Source: Tritonibacter litoralis (GTDB lineage Bacteria > Pseudomonadota > Alphaproteobacteria > Rhodobacterales > Rhodobacteraceae). Taken from it: DNA of 64,000 bases. This document shows, piece after piece, positions 1 through 8,436 of this stretch; position 1 is the stretch's first letter; the number at the start of each line of letters is the position of its first letter. The DNA lies in NCBI RefSeq assembly GCF_009496005.1, contig NZ_WIBF01000007.1:1-64000 (forward strand). The letters run 5' to 3'. The notes below the pieces were generated by a model. The model made no database searches. It was not told the origin of the DNA and was given only the letters and a program-made list of their open reading frames with translations. The translations under genes and the position numbers were made by a program.

Positions 1-1273
1 CGCCCCCTCCGCTCGCCGCAGGCGCGCCCGCGCTCTGTGCGGGCATGCCGCCGCCAGGGCCACTGGGGCCGCCCGGCAGTGGCGGTGGTGGGGTGTCCTG
101 CAGTTTGCGCAGCAATTCTTCGGGGCTAGGCAAATCGGCCACATGGGTCAGGCGGATCACGGCCATTTCGGCTGCCATCATCGCATTGGGTGCGGCTGCA
201 ACCTCTTCCAGCGCCTTGAGCAACATTTGCCACATCCGGGTCAGCACCCGCATTGGCAGGGCCTCGGCCATGGCCTGACCACGCGCGCGTTCATCGGGGC
301 TGATGGTTGGGTCTGCGGCGGCGTCCGGTGTGATTTTTACAACCGAAACCCAATGGGTGATCTCGGCGAGATCACGCAACACCGCCAGAGGATCTGCGCC
401 GGCGGCGTATTGTGAGGAGAGCTCGGTCAGGGCCGCAGCGGCATCGCCGCGCAGGATCATGTCGATCAGATCCAGAACCCGACCCCGGTCGGCCAGACCC
501 AGCATGGCGCGCACCTGATCCGCTGTGGTTTCTCCGGCACCATGAGAGATCGCCTGATCCAACAGCGACGTTGCATCCCGGGCTGAGCCTTCTGCAGCGC
601 GGGTGATCAGGGCCAGCGCGTCCTCGGCAATCGCGGCCCCCTCGGATGTGGCGATCTTGCGCATCAGCGCGATCATCACTTCCGGTTCGATCCGGCGCAG
701 GTCAAACCGTTGGCATCGCGACAGAACCGTGACCGGAACTTTGCGGATTTCGGTGGTGGCAAAGATGAATTTCACATGGGCTGGTGGCTCTTCCAGCGTT
801 TTCAACAGCGCGTTGAAGGCCGAGGTTGACAGCATGTGCACTTCGTCGATGATATAGATCTTGTAGCGGGCCGAGGCCGCGCGGTAGGCGACGCTGTCGA
901 TGATCTCGCGGATGTCATTCACACCGGTGCGCGAGGCGGCGTCCATTTCCATCACATCGACATGGCGACCTTCCATAATGGCGCGGCAATGTTCGCAGAC
1001 GCCGCAGGGTTCCGTGGTTGGTCCGCCGTTGCCATCGGGACCAATGCAGTTCATCCCCTTGGCAATGATCCGCGCGGTGGTGGTCTTGCCGGTGCCGCGG
1101 ATGCCGGTCATCACAAAGGCCTGCGCGATCCGGCCCGTCTCAAACGCGTTTTTCAGCGTGCGCACCATCGCGTCTTGGCCGACCAGATCGGCAAAGGTCT
1201 CGGGCCGGTACTTGCGGGCAAGGACCTGATATTTGGGCGTATCGCCCGCTTCGCCCATGGGGGTGTCGCTCAT
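1..1273 (-). CDS. dnaX: DNA polymerase III subunit gamma/tau (partial, C-terminus outside window)
   Basis: Clamp-loader ATPase of the replicative polymerase. The first 424 codons are present on the minus strand. Seen: Walker A GIRGTGKT at residues 57-64, zinc-site cysteines at 76, 90, 93 and 96, and a Walker B/DExH stretch IIDEVHML followed by the AAA+ sensor region. The visible end is a Pro/Gly/Ala-rich linker, so the tau-specific C-terminal part lies beyond base 1. ATG at 1273 gives the usual short tail before the family motif KYQVLARKYRP. The SRP RNA lies 1.7 kb upstream on the same strand, with two unrelated genes between. Identification is firm; whether a short gamma form is made cannot be judged here. 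Confidence 0.95.
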   Translation of the reverse strand, partial: MSDTPMGEAGDTPKYQVLARKYRPETFADLVGQDAMVRTLKNAFETGRIAQAFVMTGIRGTGKTTTARIIAKGMNCIGPDGNGGPTTEPCGVCEHCRAIMEGRHVDVMEMDAASRTGVNDIREIIDSVAYRAASARYKIYIIDEVHMLSTSAFNALLKTLEEPPAHVKFIFATTEIRKVPVTVLSRCQRFDLRRIEPEVMIALMRKIATSEGAAIAEDALALITRAAEGSARDATSLLDQAISHGAGETTADQVRAMLGLADRGRVLDLIDMILRGDAAAALTELSSQYAAGADPLAVLRDLAEITHWVSVVKITPDAAADPTISPDERARGQAMAEALPMRVLTRMWQMLLKALEEVAAAPNAMMAAEMAVIRLTHVADLPSPEELLRKLQDTPPPPLPGGPSGPGGGMPAQSAGAPAASGGG

Positions 1274-1489
1274 GATTGTATACCGGATTCGTATTCTTTT
1301 GATAGTCCGGCCCAAGGTAAGGAAGCGGGTCAGTTTCGTCCACCGCTCATCTGCCCGAAGCAAGCTTGGCTGATCGAAAGACGAGCAAATCACCCAGAGG
1401 TAAAAGAAAACTCTAGGCGCGGGACGCATTCCAGAGTTAGAGTTTGAAGGTAGGAGTGGCGGTACTCTGGCCCAGCTGGGGAGGCGCTG

Positions 1490-2038
1490 ATGCGGATGGA
1501 ACGCACAACAACTATGACCCCGGGTTCACAGCTACGCGAACCCGGTCAAGCAACACTGACAATTCATGCCCTTTCGGTGGCGAACGGGAGTTTGGCCTTG
1601 TGCCGAATGCCTGGGGAGACCGGACACTATCGCGCGGATTTGCAGGATATCAATGATTGGAAGCCCGGGCTGGTGTTGTCGATGACCACCGGAGCTGAAC
1701 AGGAGGCTGTGGGCGCATTGACGCTGGGGGCGGACATTCAAAGCATGGCGAGCCGATGGTTTCATCTGCCGGTGCCGCGCTGTGGTATCCCGCCGTCAAA
1801 CGTGCTGTTCAAATGGCCCAAAGCCAGCCATGCCGCGCGCAAAGCATTGGTGGGCGGGGGCCGGGTCTTGGTCCATGCAGGTTGCGGCTCTGGCCGGGCG
1901 GGCATGGCGGTGTTGCGTCTGATGATCGAAGTGGGGGAGCCGCCGCATGCGGCTTTGAACCGGCTGCGCAGCTTGGATCCCTTGGCGGTTGAAACGGATG
2001 AGCAATTGGCCTGGGCCATCTCGGCGCGCCGTGTGTAA
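1490..2038 (+). CDS. Protein-tyrosine/dual-specificity phosphatase-like protein with degenerate active site
   Basis: 182 aa with the fold signature of small Rhodobacteraceae tyrosine/dual-specificity phosphatases: the P-loop region (VLVHAGCGSGRAG, residues 126-138) is followed by the expected helix (MAVLRLMIEVGEPP). The family P-loop is HCxxGxxR. Here the position after His129 is Ala130, not Cys, while Arg136 is kept; a cysteine sits two residues later (132). The loop that usually supplies the acidic residue reads LPVPRCGIPPSN, without an Asp. It is therefore probably a catalytically dead or altered phosphatase. Start ATG 1490 follows GGGGAGG at 1478-1484. It is convergent with the gene at 2058. 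Function unknown; a pseudo-enzyme that binds phospho-groups is one possibility. Confidence 0.75.
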   Translation: MRMERTTTMTPGSQLREPGQATLTIHALSVANGSLALCRMPGETGHYRADLQDINDWKPGLVLSMTTGAEQEAVGALTLGADIQSMASRWFHLPVPRCGIPPSNVLFKWPKASHAARKALVGGGRVLVHAGCGSGRAGMAVLRLMIEVGEPPHAALNRLRSLDPLAVETDEQLAWAISARRV

Positions 2039-2057
2039 CCCCGATTAAACCGCCCGA

Positions 2058-2474
2058 TTAAACCGGCTGTCTGAGGGCTGTATCAATGTGTCGGGTCGTG
2101 GCGATCTGCAAAGGCAATGCCTGTGCCACGGCGCAGGGCAGATGGTCGCTGGAGGGGCGCGCTATGCTGGGTATGAGGTCGTTGGAAAACATCGCATCCG
2201 CCAGCTGATCCAAAACCTTCTGTTCGGCGCTGTCAGAGACATCACAGAACACGCGTATCTGGGCGTGGGAGGCGACAAAACGGGCTTGGCAGCCTGCGCC
2301 ACAGGCCTTCAGCGTGCTGTGACCTGTCATTTCAAAATCATCTTGTGTGACGGGTTTGGCCTGGGTCATGGCAGCGCTCAAAGCTTGGAGCATCTCCAAC
2401 GCGGCAGGACAGGGGCGGCCAAGTTTTGGGCAGTGGGTTGCCGCCATTTCATGGGTTTCACCGGTCCAGATCAT
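2058..2474 (-). CDS. Small cysteine-rich protein under cobalamin riboswitch control
   Basis: 138 aa, not recognised with certainty. It has five cysteines (15, 22, 58, 62, 77). The stretch around HSTLKACGAGC (residues 52-62) resembles the pattern of DUF1636-type predicted metal-binding proteins found with cobalamin genes, but the N-terminal Cys pair is spaced differently. No signal peptide or membrane segment. ATG 2474 is chosen because GGAGG lies 5 bases upstream; TTG 2492 and ATG 2486 are in frame but overlap that ribosome site. It is the only gene between the riboswitch (2617-2796) and the convergent gene at 1490, so it is the likely riboswitch target. A metal or iron-sulfur role linked to B12 or cobalt is inference. 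Confidence 0.7.
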   Translation of the reverse strand: MIWTGETHEMAATHCPKLGRPCPAALEMLQALSAAMTQAKPVTQDDFEMTGHSTLKACGAGCQARFVASHAQIRVFCDVSDSAEQKVLDQLADAMFSNDLIPSIARPSSDHLPCAVAQALPLQIATTRHIDTALRQPV

Positions 2475-2616
2475 TGCATCCTCCATCCGCAAAATTTGCT
2501 AGACAGGGCGCAGGTCAGGTCAAAGGCGGTTGTGGTCTCCCCGGGCGTTGCCCTGTTCCAAACCCGCATTTGGATCCCGCCCCGGAGCACCCCGCCCGGT
2601 TTCGAGTTATCGTTTT

Positions 2617-2796
2617 GATGGCAGGTCTCCTGACTTGCGGGTCATCGCGTCCCCGAACCTTCCCGGCGGGTGATCCAGATCACCCATGGCCAGTGGTTCG
2701 TTTCGGGGCAGCTCGCCGCTTACAGTTGCGGGGGCAGTCGCGGCATTAAAACAACCTGTGTCACAGGCGTGCTTTGCACCGTGTTCCCTTTTCATC
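2617..2796 (-). promoter_or_regulatory. Cobalamin riboswitch
   Basis: On the minus strand the element opens with GATG, then GGGAACACGGTGCAAA, has the conserved core GCCCCCGCAACTGTAAGCG, and ends with the B12 box GTCAGGAGACCTGCC and CATC, which can close the P1 stem with the opening GATG. The order and spacing are those of the AdoCbl riboswitch family. It lies about 140 bases upstream of the 138-aa Cys-rich gene; the C/G-rich leader between them could hold the expression platform. Confidence 0.93.
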
Positions 2797-2971
2797 CGGG
2801 CCACACATAACGCGCGGCCAAGAACCATCACACACAGGGGTAAAGAACAGGCCCCAGAGTCGTCAAACGAATTCCGGTGTGGCCCGTGTTAATACGGGTG
2901 CCGAAGCATGGCATGCGACAAAGCACGCAGGAGATCCGGTCATTTGCGGAAAAATGAGAGTGTGGGAAAGT

Positions 2972-3065
2972 GAGAGGTTGGACATCGACCCAAGCGGGGC
3001 TCGTTGTGGCTGCTTCCTTCCGGACCTGACCAGGTTGGCGAGGCGCCTGCCCGCGCCAACCTCTC
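2972..3065 (-). ncRNA. ffs: Signal recognition particle RNA (4.5S type)
   Basis: The minus strand carries the invariant apical domain GGTCAGGTCCGGAAGGAAGC. The ends GAGAGGTTGG (3065 side) and CCAACCTCTC (2972 side) pair to close a long hairpin of about 94 nt, the size of small bacterial SRP RNA. It binds Ffh for co-translational targeting. Ends are set from the terminal pairing and may be off by a few bases. Confidence 0.93.
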
Positions 3066-3121
3066 GAATCCGGATATAGAGGGCGAGGCCTAGAATGACA
3101 AGAGCGTGACAGAAGTTATCG

Positions 3122-3158
3122 AGGCTCTGCGCGAAGGGGGGCGTTTCGCGCAGAGCCT
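3122..3158 (-). terminator. Strong hairpin downstream of cpdB
   Basis: Perfect 14-bp stem, AGGCTCTGCGCGAA paired with TTCGCGCAGAGCCT, just after the cpdB stop codon (3163). No clear T-run follows on the minus strand, so it is terminator-like or an mRNA 3'-end stabiliser. Confidence 0.55.
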
Positions 3159-3162
3159 GTGA

Positions 3163-5004
3163 TCAGAGCTGCAATCGCAGCCCTAAAAACCCGTTGGTAT
3201 CCACGGGCAAGAGTGAAAGACGATCGGCTGGCAGTTCGGCGATATGGGCCGAAGCCGCGGGGCCTGTGCGCAGTAAAACCTGGGTGTCGCCTATTGGCGC
3301 GAACCGCCAAGGGGAGGGAGCTTCTTCCAGCGGGTCGCGCATGAGTTGGCCGGAAATGTAATCCCGAACAACATCGCGCAGGCGGACCTGTGGCAGCGAC
3401 AATTGCGGAGCATAGCGTACCATATTGAAATGACCGCCGCCGCTGGCGCGATAGCTGCTCAAAGCCACCAGAAAGCGTTGGTCTGGGCGTATAAGGTCGC
3501 CGTTCCAGCGCAGGTTTCGGATGCGTTTTGCGGTTGGATTCACCAATGTGCCAACGGCATTGAAACGCGCAGGTTGGGTTACATCAATGTCATATTCAAT
3601 GCCAAAGATCACATCGTAGTTGTGGCCCGCGCGCGCTTCGTCCACCAGCGCAGCATCCTGGCTGCCGGGGGTGATGCGGTTGAAAATGCCTGCAGACATT
3701 TCCAACCAATCCAACAGCTCTATCCCGGTGATCTCCACCGCGCGCAATTGGTTGGGGAATATTTGTAGATCTGTCACATGCCGCATGGTGACGGGGCCCG
3801 CAGGTACATCCGTGTAAAAGCTCGGCCCAGCCCGTGCGCCAAATTTGCTGGGAGCGGCGGCCGACAACAAGGGCAAATCGGCCGCGGGCGTTCCAGCCAC
3901 ATAAGCGCGCACAGCAGCCGCCTGCGCACTGGCCGTGAGCGCAAGGGAGCGGTCATGTGAGAAAAAGGTGAAAAACGAATGTAGGGGGGCGTCGACCCGC
4001 CCGACGGGCTGGTTGAGGCGGCCGCAGGCTTCGATGTGATCATCATGCAAGGCGGCTTTGAGTTGTGCGTCTTCAGCTACCATTGCAGAGTCACTTGGGG
4101 CAACGCTTTGCAATGTGGCCTTCGTGTTCTGGACTTGCCAACCTGTGCCATCCCAGTGAAGCGCGATGTCGATCAGCCCCAAATGGCTGCCAAAGGCGCC
4201 GGGCATGACCACGGGGCTGGTTGTGGGAGTCTGCGGATCCGGCAGCGCCAGATGGGTATGGCCGGCAACATAAGCGTCAATGTCAGGCAGAGCCATCAAC
4301 GGGTAAAGCGCGTTCTCCATATTGAGCACCGCGTCCTGGTCGCCCAGCCCGGTATGCGCCAATGCGACCACCACGTCACAGCCCTGGTCGCGTAAGGCGC
4401 GGGCGGCATCCTTGGCGGCGTTGACCATATCCTGAACAACCACCCGTCCTTCCAGGAAATAGGCATCCCAGATTACCGTTTGCGGCGGCAGGACCGACAG
4501 GATACCGATCCGCAACGGTGGCGCGTCAGGCACAGCTGGGATGGTTTTGTCGACGATTGTTGATGACACAAAGGGTAATTCCAGACCCGGTTCAATCGCG
4601 CTCATATTAGAGCAGATCGCAGGGCAGGGGGCGTCCTTTAACAGCCGGGCCAATGTGGGCAACCCATAGTTGAAATCATGGTTGCCAAGCCCCATCGCGT
4701 CATAGCCCATGATCGAAAACGCAGTCATCAGCGGGTGGCGCGCCTCTTGGCCGTGCAGGATGTTTTCGCCCAGGGGCGCACCCTGAAACCCGTCGCCATT
4801 GTCCACCAACAAGGTGGCGTTTCCGTCCTCTTGGGCTTTGGCCCTTGCGGTTTTTACAAGTGTTGCAACGCGGGTTAGGCCAAGTGGAATTCCGGAGCTG
4901 TCAGAGTAATAATCATGCGCCACAAGATGCGCATGCAGGTCTGTTGTCGCCATGACGCGTAGCCGAGCCGGTTGGCTTTGCGAGGGCGATTGTCTTCCTG
5001 TCAT
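3163..5004 (-). CDS. cpdB: Bifunctional 2',3'-cyclic-nucleotide 2'-phosphodiesterase/3'-nucleotidase
   Basis: 613 aa. Removes 2'- and 3'-phosphates from nucleotides released by RNA breakdown. Metallophosphoesterase motifs are in order: DLHAH (22-26), DNGDGFQG (68-75), GNHD (107-110), a middle ALAHTG and then GHTHL; the C-terminal 5'-nucleotidase domain follows (about 350-560). CpdB proteins are usually periplasmic, but this N-terminus (MTGRQSPSQSQ...) has no hydrophobic signal segment and catalysis starts at residue 22. No upstream start would add one. It is monocistronic, divergent from nudC. Assignment is good; cellular location is open. Confidence 0.85.
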   Translation of the reverse strand: MTGRQSPSQSQPARLRVMATTDLHAHLVAHDYYSDSSGIPLGLTRVATLVKTARAKAQEDGNATLLVDNGDGFQGAPLGENILHGQEARHPLMTAFSIMGYDAMGLGNHDFNYGLPTLARLLKDAPCPAICSNMSAIEPGLELPFVSSTIVDKTIPAVPDAPPLRIGILSVLPPQTVIWDAYFLEGRVVVQDMVNAAKDAARALRDQGCDVVVALAHTGLGDQDAVLNMENALYPLMALPDIDAYVAGHTHLALPDPQTPTTSPVVMPGAFGSHLGLIDIALHWDGTGWQVQNTKATLQSVAPSDSAMVAEDAQLKAALHDDHIEACGRLNQPVGRVDAPLHSFFTFFSHDRSLALTASAQAAAVRAYVAGTPAADLPLLSAAAPSKFGARAGPSFYTDVPAGPVTMRHVTDLQIFPNQLRAVEITGIELLDWLEMSAGIFNRITPGSQDAALVDEARAGHNYDVIFGIEYDIDVTQPARFNAVGTLVNPTAKRIRNLRWNGDLIRPDQRFLVALSSYRASGGGHFNMVRYAPQLSLPQVRLRDVVRDYISGQLMRDPLEEAPSPWRFAPIGDTQVLLRTGPAASAHIAELPADRLSLLPVDTNGFLGLRLQL

Positions 5005-5049
5005 TTTGCCGATGCTGGGCGCATATTGAGCCTGCTCACAGTTTGAATT

Positions 5050-5073
5050 CTTCTATATTCTTACACATAGAAG
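5050..5073. repeat. Inverted repeat in the cpdB-nudC divergent region
   Basis: CTTCTAT at 5050-5056 and ATAGAAG at 5067-5073, with 10 bases between, lie 46 bases upstream of cpdB. Could be an operator. Apart from this, the A/T-rich 277-base gap 5005-5281 shows only promoter-like sequence. Confidence 0.3.
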
Positions 5074-5281
5074 CAATGTTTAAAGCATGTGCAAAGGGTA
5101 GAATCTTAACAATTCGCCATTTTTGGGGGGGTCGAACAACTAGGGCGAGAGGTTGGCGGTAAAATATTGGCAAAGAAGCGATTTTTTGCGAAAACTTGCC
5201 GCGAGGTTATTTGAATTTTGCAGGCTGTGAGCTAAGCGAACGCCGTGTCCTGTTAATCTTTAGGCAATAGGCAACGAGCAG

Positions 5282-6268
5282 ATGAAAAACGCAGAAACGG
5301 TGACTTTTGGCGGGGGCGGGCTCAATCGGGCGGCGCACCTCCGCAATGATGCGGCAGGGCTTGGACAGCGGTGGGAAAACGGCGGGTTGGTGCTGCTGTT
5401 CTGGGAAGGTAAACCGCTGGTGCAACGCAATGATGTGGATGGTGAGGCAGGGCCCGATCAACTGGTTTGGTTAAGCAGCGACCACCCATTGGTGACGGGT
5501 GCCGCCGCGCGGTCGGTGTTCCTGGGGCTGAATTCAAGCGGTGACGCGTTGTTTGCCGCCGAGCTTTTGGAGTGGCAGCCGGATGGCGAGGATCTGAGCC
5601 AGATCGGTGCCTTTCGTGATCTGACCGAGCAACAACACCCGGATCTGCCAGAGGGTCAGATCTTTGCCGAGCTGCGCAGTTTTATGGCTGGTTTGTCGCC
5701 CTGGGATGCCGAAGTTGCCGCCACTGGCAAAGCGGTTTTGGCTTGGCATCACACCCATGGGTTCTGCGCCAAATGTGGCGCAAAAAGCGAGATGATCGAA
5801 GGCGGTTGGCAGCGGCAGTGCCCGGACTGCGGTGCGCGCCATTTCCCCCGCACGGACCCGGTTGTGATCATGCTGATCACCCGTGGCGACAAGGTGTTGA
5901 TCGGGCGCTCTCCGGGGTGGCCAGAGGGGATGTATTCACTGTTGGCGGGCTTTGTGGAGCCCGGCGAAACCCTGGAGGCTGCGGTTCGGCGTGAGGTGTT
6001 TGAAGAGACCGGCGTCACGGTCGGGCCGGTTGGTTACCTGGCTAGCCAACCCTGGGCATTTCCGATGTCCTTGATGTTTGGCTGCTGGGGAGAGGCGACC
6101 AGCGAAGAGATCACCATTGATCCCCATGAAATCGAAGATGCGCTGTGGGCCAGCAAGCAGGACATCATGGAAGCGCAGGCGGAAATGCACCCAAAAATCC
6201 GCCCCGCCCGCAAAGGCGCAATTGCGCGTTTCCTACTTGATAACTGGCTTGCGGATAGACTGCAGTGA
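5282..6268 (+). CDS. nudC: NAD(+) diphosphatase (NADH pyrophosphatase, Nudix family)
   Basis: 328 aa. Splits NAD(H) to NMN(H) and AMP; NudC enzymes also remove NAD caps from RNA. Seen: N-terminal NUDIX-like domain, zinc ribbon with Cys 162, 165, 180 and 183, then the Nudix box running from about residue 223 to 245 (GFVEPGE ... REVFEETG). The NudC signature SQPWPFP appears as SQPWAFP (255-261), one residue different. ATG 5282 is the first good start. The downstream SRPBCC gene is on the same strand, 48 bases away, and may be co-transcribed. Confidence 0.93.
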   Translation: MKNAETVTFGGGGLNRAAHLRNDAAGLGQRWENGGLVLLFWEGKPLVQRNDVDGEAGPDQLVWLSSDHPLVTGAAARSVFLGLNSSGDALFAAELLEWQPDGEDLSQIGAFRDLTEQQHPDLPEGQIFAELRSFMAGLSPWDAEVAATGKAVLAWHHTHGFCAKCGAKSEMIEGGWQRQCPDCGARHFPRTDPVVIMLITRGDKVLIGRSPGWPEGMYSLLAGFVEPGETLEAAVRREVFEETGVTVGPVGYLASQPWAFPMSLMFGCWGEATSEEITIDPHEIEDALWASKQDIMEAQAEMHPKIRPARKGAIARFLLDNWLADRLQ

Positions 6269-6316
6269 AAGAGCCCGCCCATTTTGTGCATTTAGCCGTT
6301 GCGAACAGGTGAACAC

Positions 6317-6781
6317 ATGGAATTGAAAACGTCCGAAGACATCGATGCCCCGATTGAGCAGGTTTTTGGCCTGTTGTCGGATTTTGACAATCTGGAACGC
6401 CTGGCCGCCCGTCGCGGTCTGGAGGTTGAACGGTTGAGCCAAGGCGCTGTGCAGGAGGGGATGGAATGGCGTGTCGGCTATCGCCTGCGTGGCAAGGATC
6501 GCAGTCTGGATCTGCGGCTGACCCAACTGCAGCCCTCCACCTTTATGGCGGTGACAGGCGAAGGCAGCGGCGTGTCCGGCCAGTTCGGGATCGAGCTGCT
6601 GGCGCTGTCGCCGCGGTGCACGCGGGTGTCGATCTCGGTCGATCTGGCCGCCAGCAGCCTGCCGGGGCGGTTGTTGCTGCAATCGCTGAAACTGGCGCGC
6701 GGCAAGGTTGAAAAGCGCTTCAAAGAACGCGTTGGTCGGTTTACGGCCGTGTTGGAAGAGCGGCTGAACGACTACGCCTGA
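6317..6781 (+). CDS. SRPBCC family protein
   Basis: 154 aa. The opening MELKTSEDIDAPIEQVFGLL is typical of SRPBCC/polyketide-cyclase-like ligand-binding proteins of this family; the C-terminal helix (LKLARGKVEKRFKERVGRF) fits the long helix that closes the cavity. ATG 6317 follows AGGTG; an in-frame TTG 18 bases upstream is less likely. No catalytic residues can be assigned, and the ligand is unknown. It is convergent with pheA, their stops 24 bases apart. Confidence 0.78.
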   Translation: MELKTSEDIDAPIEQVFGLLSDFDNLERLAARRGLEVERLSQGAVQEGMEWRVGYRLRGKDRSLDLRLTQLQPSTFMAVTGEGSGVSGQFGIELLALSPRCTRVSISVDLAASSLPGRLLLQSLKLARGKVEKRFKERVGRFTAVLEERLNDYA

Positions 6782-6795
6782 GGCCGCAAGGGGTG

Positions 6796-6822
6796 GGCCT
6801 GCAGCTTAGTGGCGCTGCAGGC
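6796..6822. terminator. Hairpin overlapping the pheA stop codon
   Basis: GCCTGCAGC and GCTGCAGGC flank the pheA stop codon between the convergent SRPBCC and pheA genes. Probably a shared 3'-end structure; no long T-run on either side. Confidence 0.4.
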
Positions 6823-7639
6823 TGGCCGGGAAGACGCCCAGGATCTTGATGTTGGTGGTGAAATAGGCCAGCTCGTCCATGGCGAGCTGGACATTGGGGT
6901 CGTCGGGATGGCCTTCGATGTCGGCGTAGAACTGGGTCGCGGTGAACGAGCCGTCGACCATATAGCTTTCGAGTTTGACCATGTTGATCCCATTGGTCGC
7001 AAACCCCCCCATGGCCTTGTAGAGCGCGGCGGGGATGTTGCGGACCTGAAAGACAAAGCTGGTGACCATCCCATGTTCGCCGCGGCGCTCATAATTGGCC
7101 TGACGATCCATAATCAAAAAGCGCGTCGTGTTGTTGCCATTGTCCTCGATATGATGGGCAAGGACGTCCAGCCCGTAGATCTCTCCCGCCAGCTCACTGG
7201 CCAGCGCCGCAATGGTTGGATCATTGCGTTCCGCAACGTCACGGGCGGCACGGGCGTTATCGGGGCTGACCCGGCCAATGATGTTGCGCTCTTTCAGGAA
7301 GCTTGCGCATTGGGGCAAGAGCACCAGATGGGAATAGGCTTCCTTGACATCCGACAAGGTGGCGCCCGGCACGCCCAGCACATTAATGTGCACCCGCACA
7401 AAGGCTTCGTCCACGATGTGGAGGTTGGATGTGGGCAAAAGGCGGTGAATATCCGCCACGCGCCCATAGGTGGAGTTTTCAACCGGCAGCATGGCTTGGT
7501 CGGCGACGCCTGAGTTTACCGCATCAATCGCTTGTTCAAAGGTGCGGCACGGCAGGACCTCCATATCGGGGCGGGCTGCGCGGCAGGCTTCGTGGCTATA
7601 GGAGCCAAGCTCTCCTTGAATGGCGATTTTGCGGGTCAT
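6806..7639 (-). CDS. pheA: Prephenate dehydratase
   Basis: 277 aa. Converts prephenate to phenylpyruvate, the committed step to phenylalanine. The catalytic domain starts at IAIQGELGSYSHEA and carries the conserved PVENSTYGRV and the NNTTRFLIM motif; a C-terminal ACT domain (about 195-277, KLESYMVDGSF) is the expected phenylalanine-binding feedback module. There is no fused chorismate mutase, as usual in alphaproteobacteria. ATG 7639 (MTRKIAIQG) follows GGAAGTGA; an earlier in-frame start at 7666 would remove this spacing. Divergent from the cytochrome gene. Confidence 0.95.
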   Translation of the reverse strand: MTRKIAIQGELGSYSHEACRAARPDMEVLPCRTFEQAIDAVNSGVADQAMLPVENSTYGRVADIHRLLPTSNLHIVDEAFVRVHINVLGVPGATLSDVKEAYSHLVLLPQCASFLKERNIIGRVSPDNARAARDVAERNDPTIAALASELAGEIYGLDVLAHHIEDNGNNTTRFLIMDRQANYERRGEHGMVTSFVFQVRNIPAALYKAMGGFATNGINMVKLESYMVDGSFTATQFYADIEGHPDDPNVQLAMDELAYFTTNIKILGVFPASLQRH

Positions 7640-7757
7640 TTGCGTCACTTCCGTAGAAAACATCAATAAACGGGCATTTGGTCGCGCTGTCTATACCTTG
7701 TCAGACTATAGGGGAAGCCTTAGACACCTTGGCAGACAGCTAAATGGAAAAGCGATC

Positions 7758-8252
7758 ATGTTCGACACGATGACCCTTACCAAAGCGACCGCAGGCTTCT
7801 GTGGCGCCTTTCTCGTTTTCCTGCTCGGCAAATGGGCGGCGACTGAGATCTATGCAATGGATAGCCATGGTGAGGCATCCTATGTGATCGAAGTGGCTGA
7901 CGCGGGCGGCGCCGAAGAAGTGGAAGAAGTAAGCTTTGAAGAGCTTCTGGCTTCTGCTGACGTCGGCAAAGGGGCCAAGGTTTTCAAAAAATGCGCAGCT
8001 TGCCACAAGCTGGAAGATGGCGCCAACGCAACCGGCCCGTATCTGTTTAATGTGGTCGGGCGCGACATTGGCTCGGCCTCCGGCTTTGGCTACTCGGGCA
8101 GCTTGCCGGCAGGCGCGTGGACCGAAGACGAGCTGAACGCCTTCCTGACCAAACCGTCCGACTATGCGCCGGGCACATCAATGAGCTTTGCGGGTCTGAA
8201 GAAAGACACCGACCGCGCAAACCTGATCGCCTACCTCGCGACGATCAAATAA
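7758..8252 (+). CDS. cycM: Membrane-anchored cytochrome c (CycM / cytochrome cy type)
   Basis: 164 aa. One uncleaved N-terminal membrane helix (about residues 8-30) is followed by an acidic spacer and a class I cytochrome c domain. Heme site CAACH at 79-83; Met142 in GTSMSF is the likely second axial ligand. Such cytochromes shuttle electrons from the bc1 complex to terminal oxidases while tethered to the membrane. This fits the cbb3 oxidase genes 9 kb downstream, though they are not in one operon. ATG 7758 gives the anchor a clean N-terminus. A strong terminator follows. Confidence 0.88.
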   Translation: MFDTMTLTKATAGFCGAFLVFLLGKWAATEIYAMDSHGEASYVIEVADAGGAEEVEEVSFEELLASADVGKGAKVFKKCAACHKLEDGANATGPYLFNVVGRDIGSASGFGYSGSLPAGAWTEDELNAFLTKPSDYAPGTSMSFAGLKKDTDRANLIAYLATIK

Positions 8253-8281
8253 ACACGAGATTGTGTTTCGATGAATTTCAG

Positions 8282-8310
8282 GCCGTTGTCCCCTGGGACA
8301 GCGGCTTTTT
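8282..8310 (+). terminator. Rho-independent terminator after cytochrome c gene
   Basis: The arms GCCGTTGTCCC and GGGACAGCGGC pair nearly perfectly and are followed by TTTTT at 8306-8310. Confidence 0.85.
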
Positions 8311-8436
8311 ATGTTTGCGGGCAGCACTTCGCCTCTTCACGGGCTGTTCACATTCTCTAAACTTGTATTAGCTGTGCTTGGACACATACAAGTAATCCAT
8401 AACTCTGGCAGTAGAACCCAAATGGAGGATCCGTCG

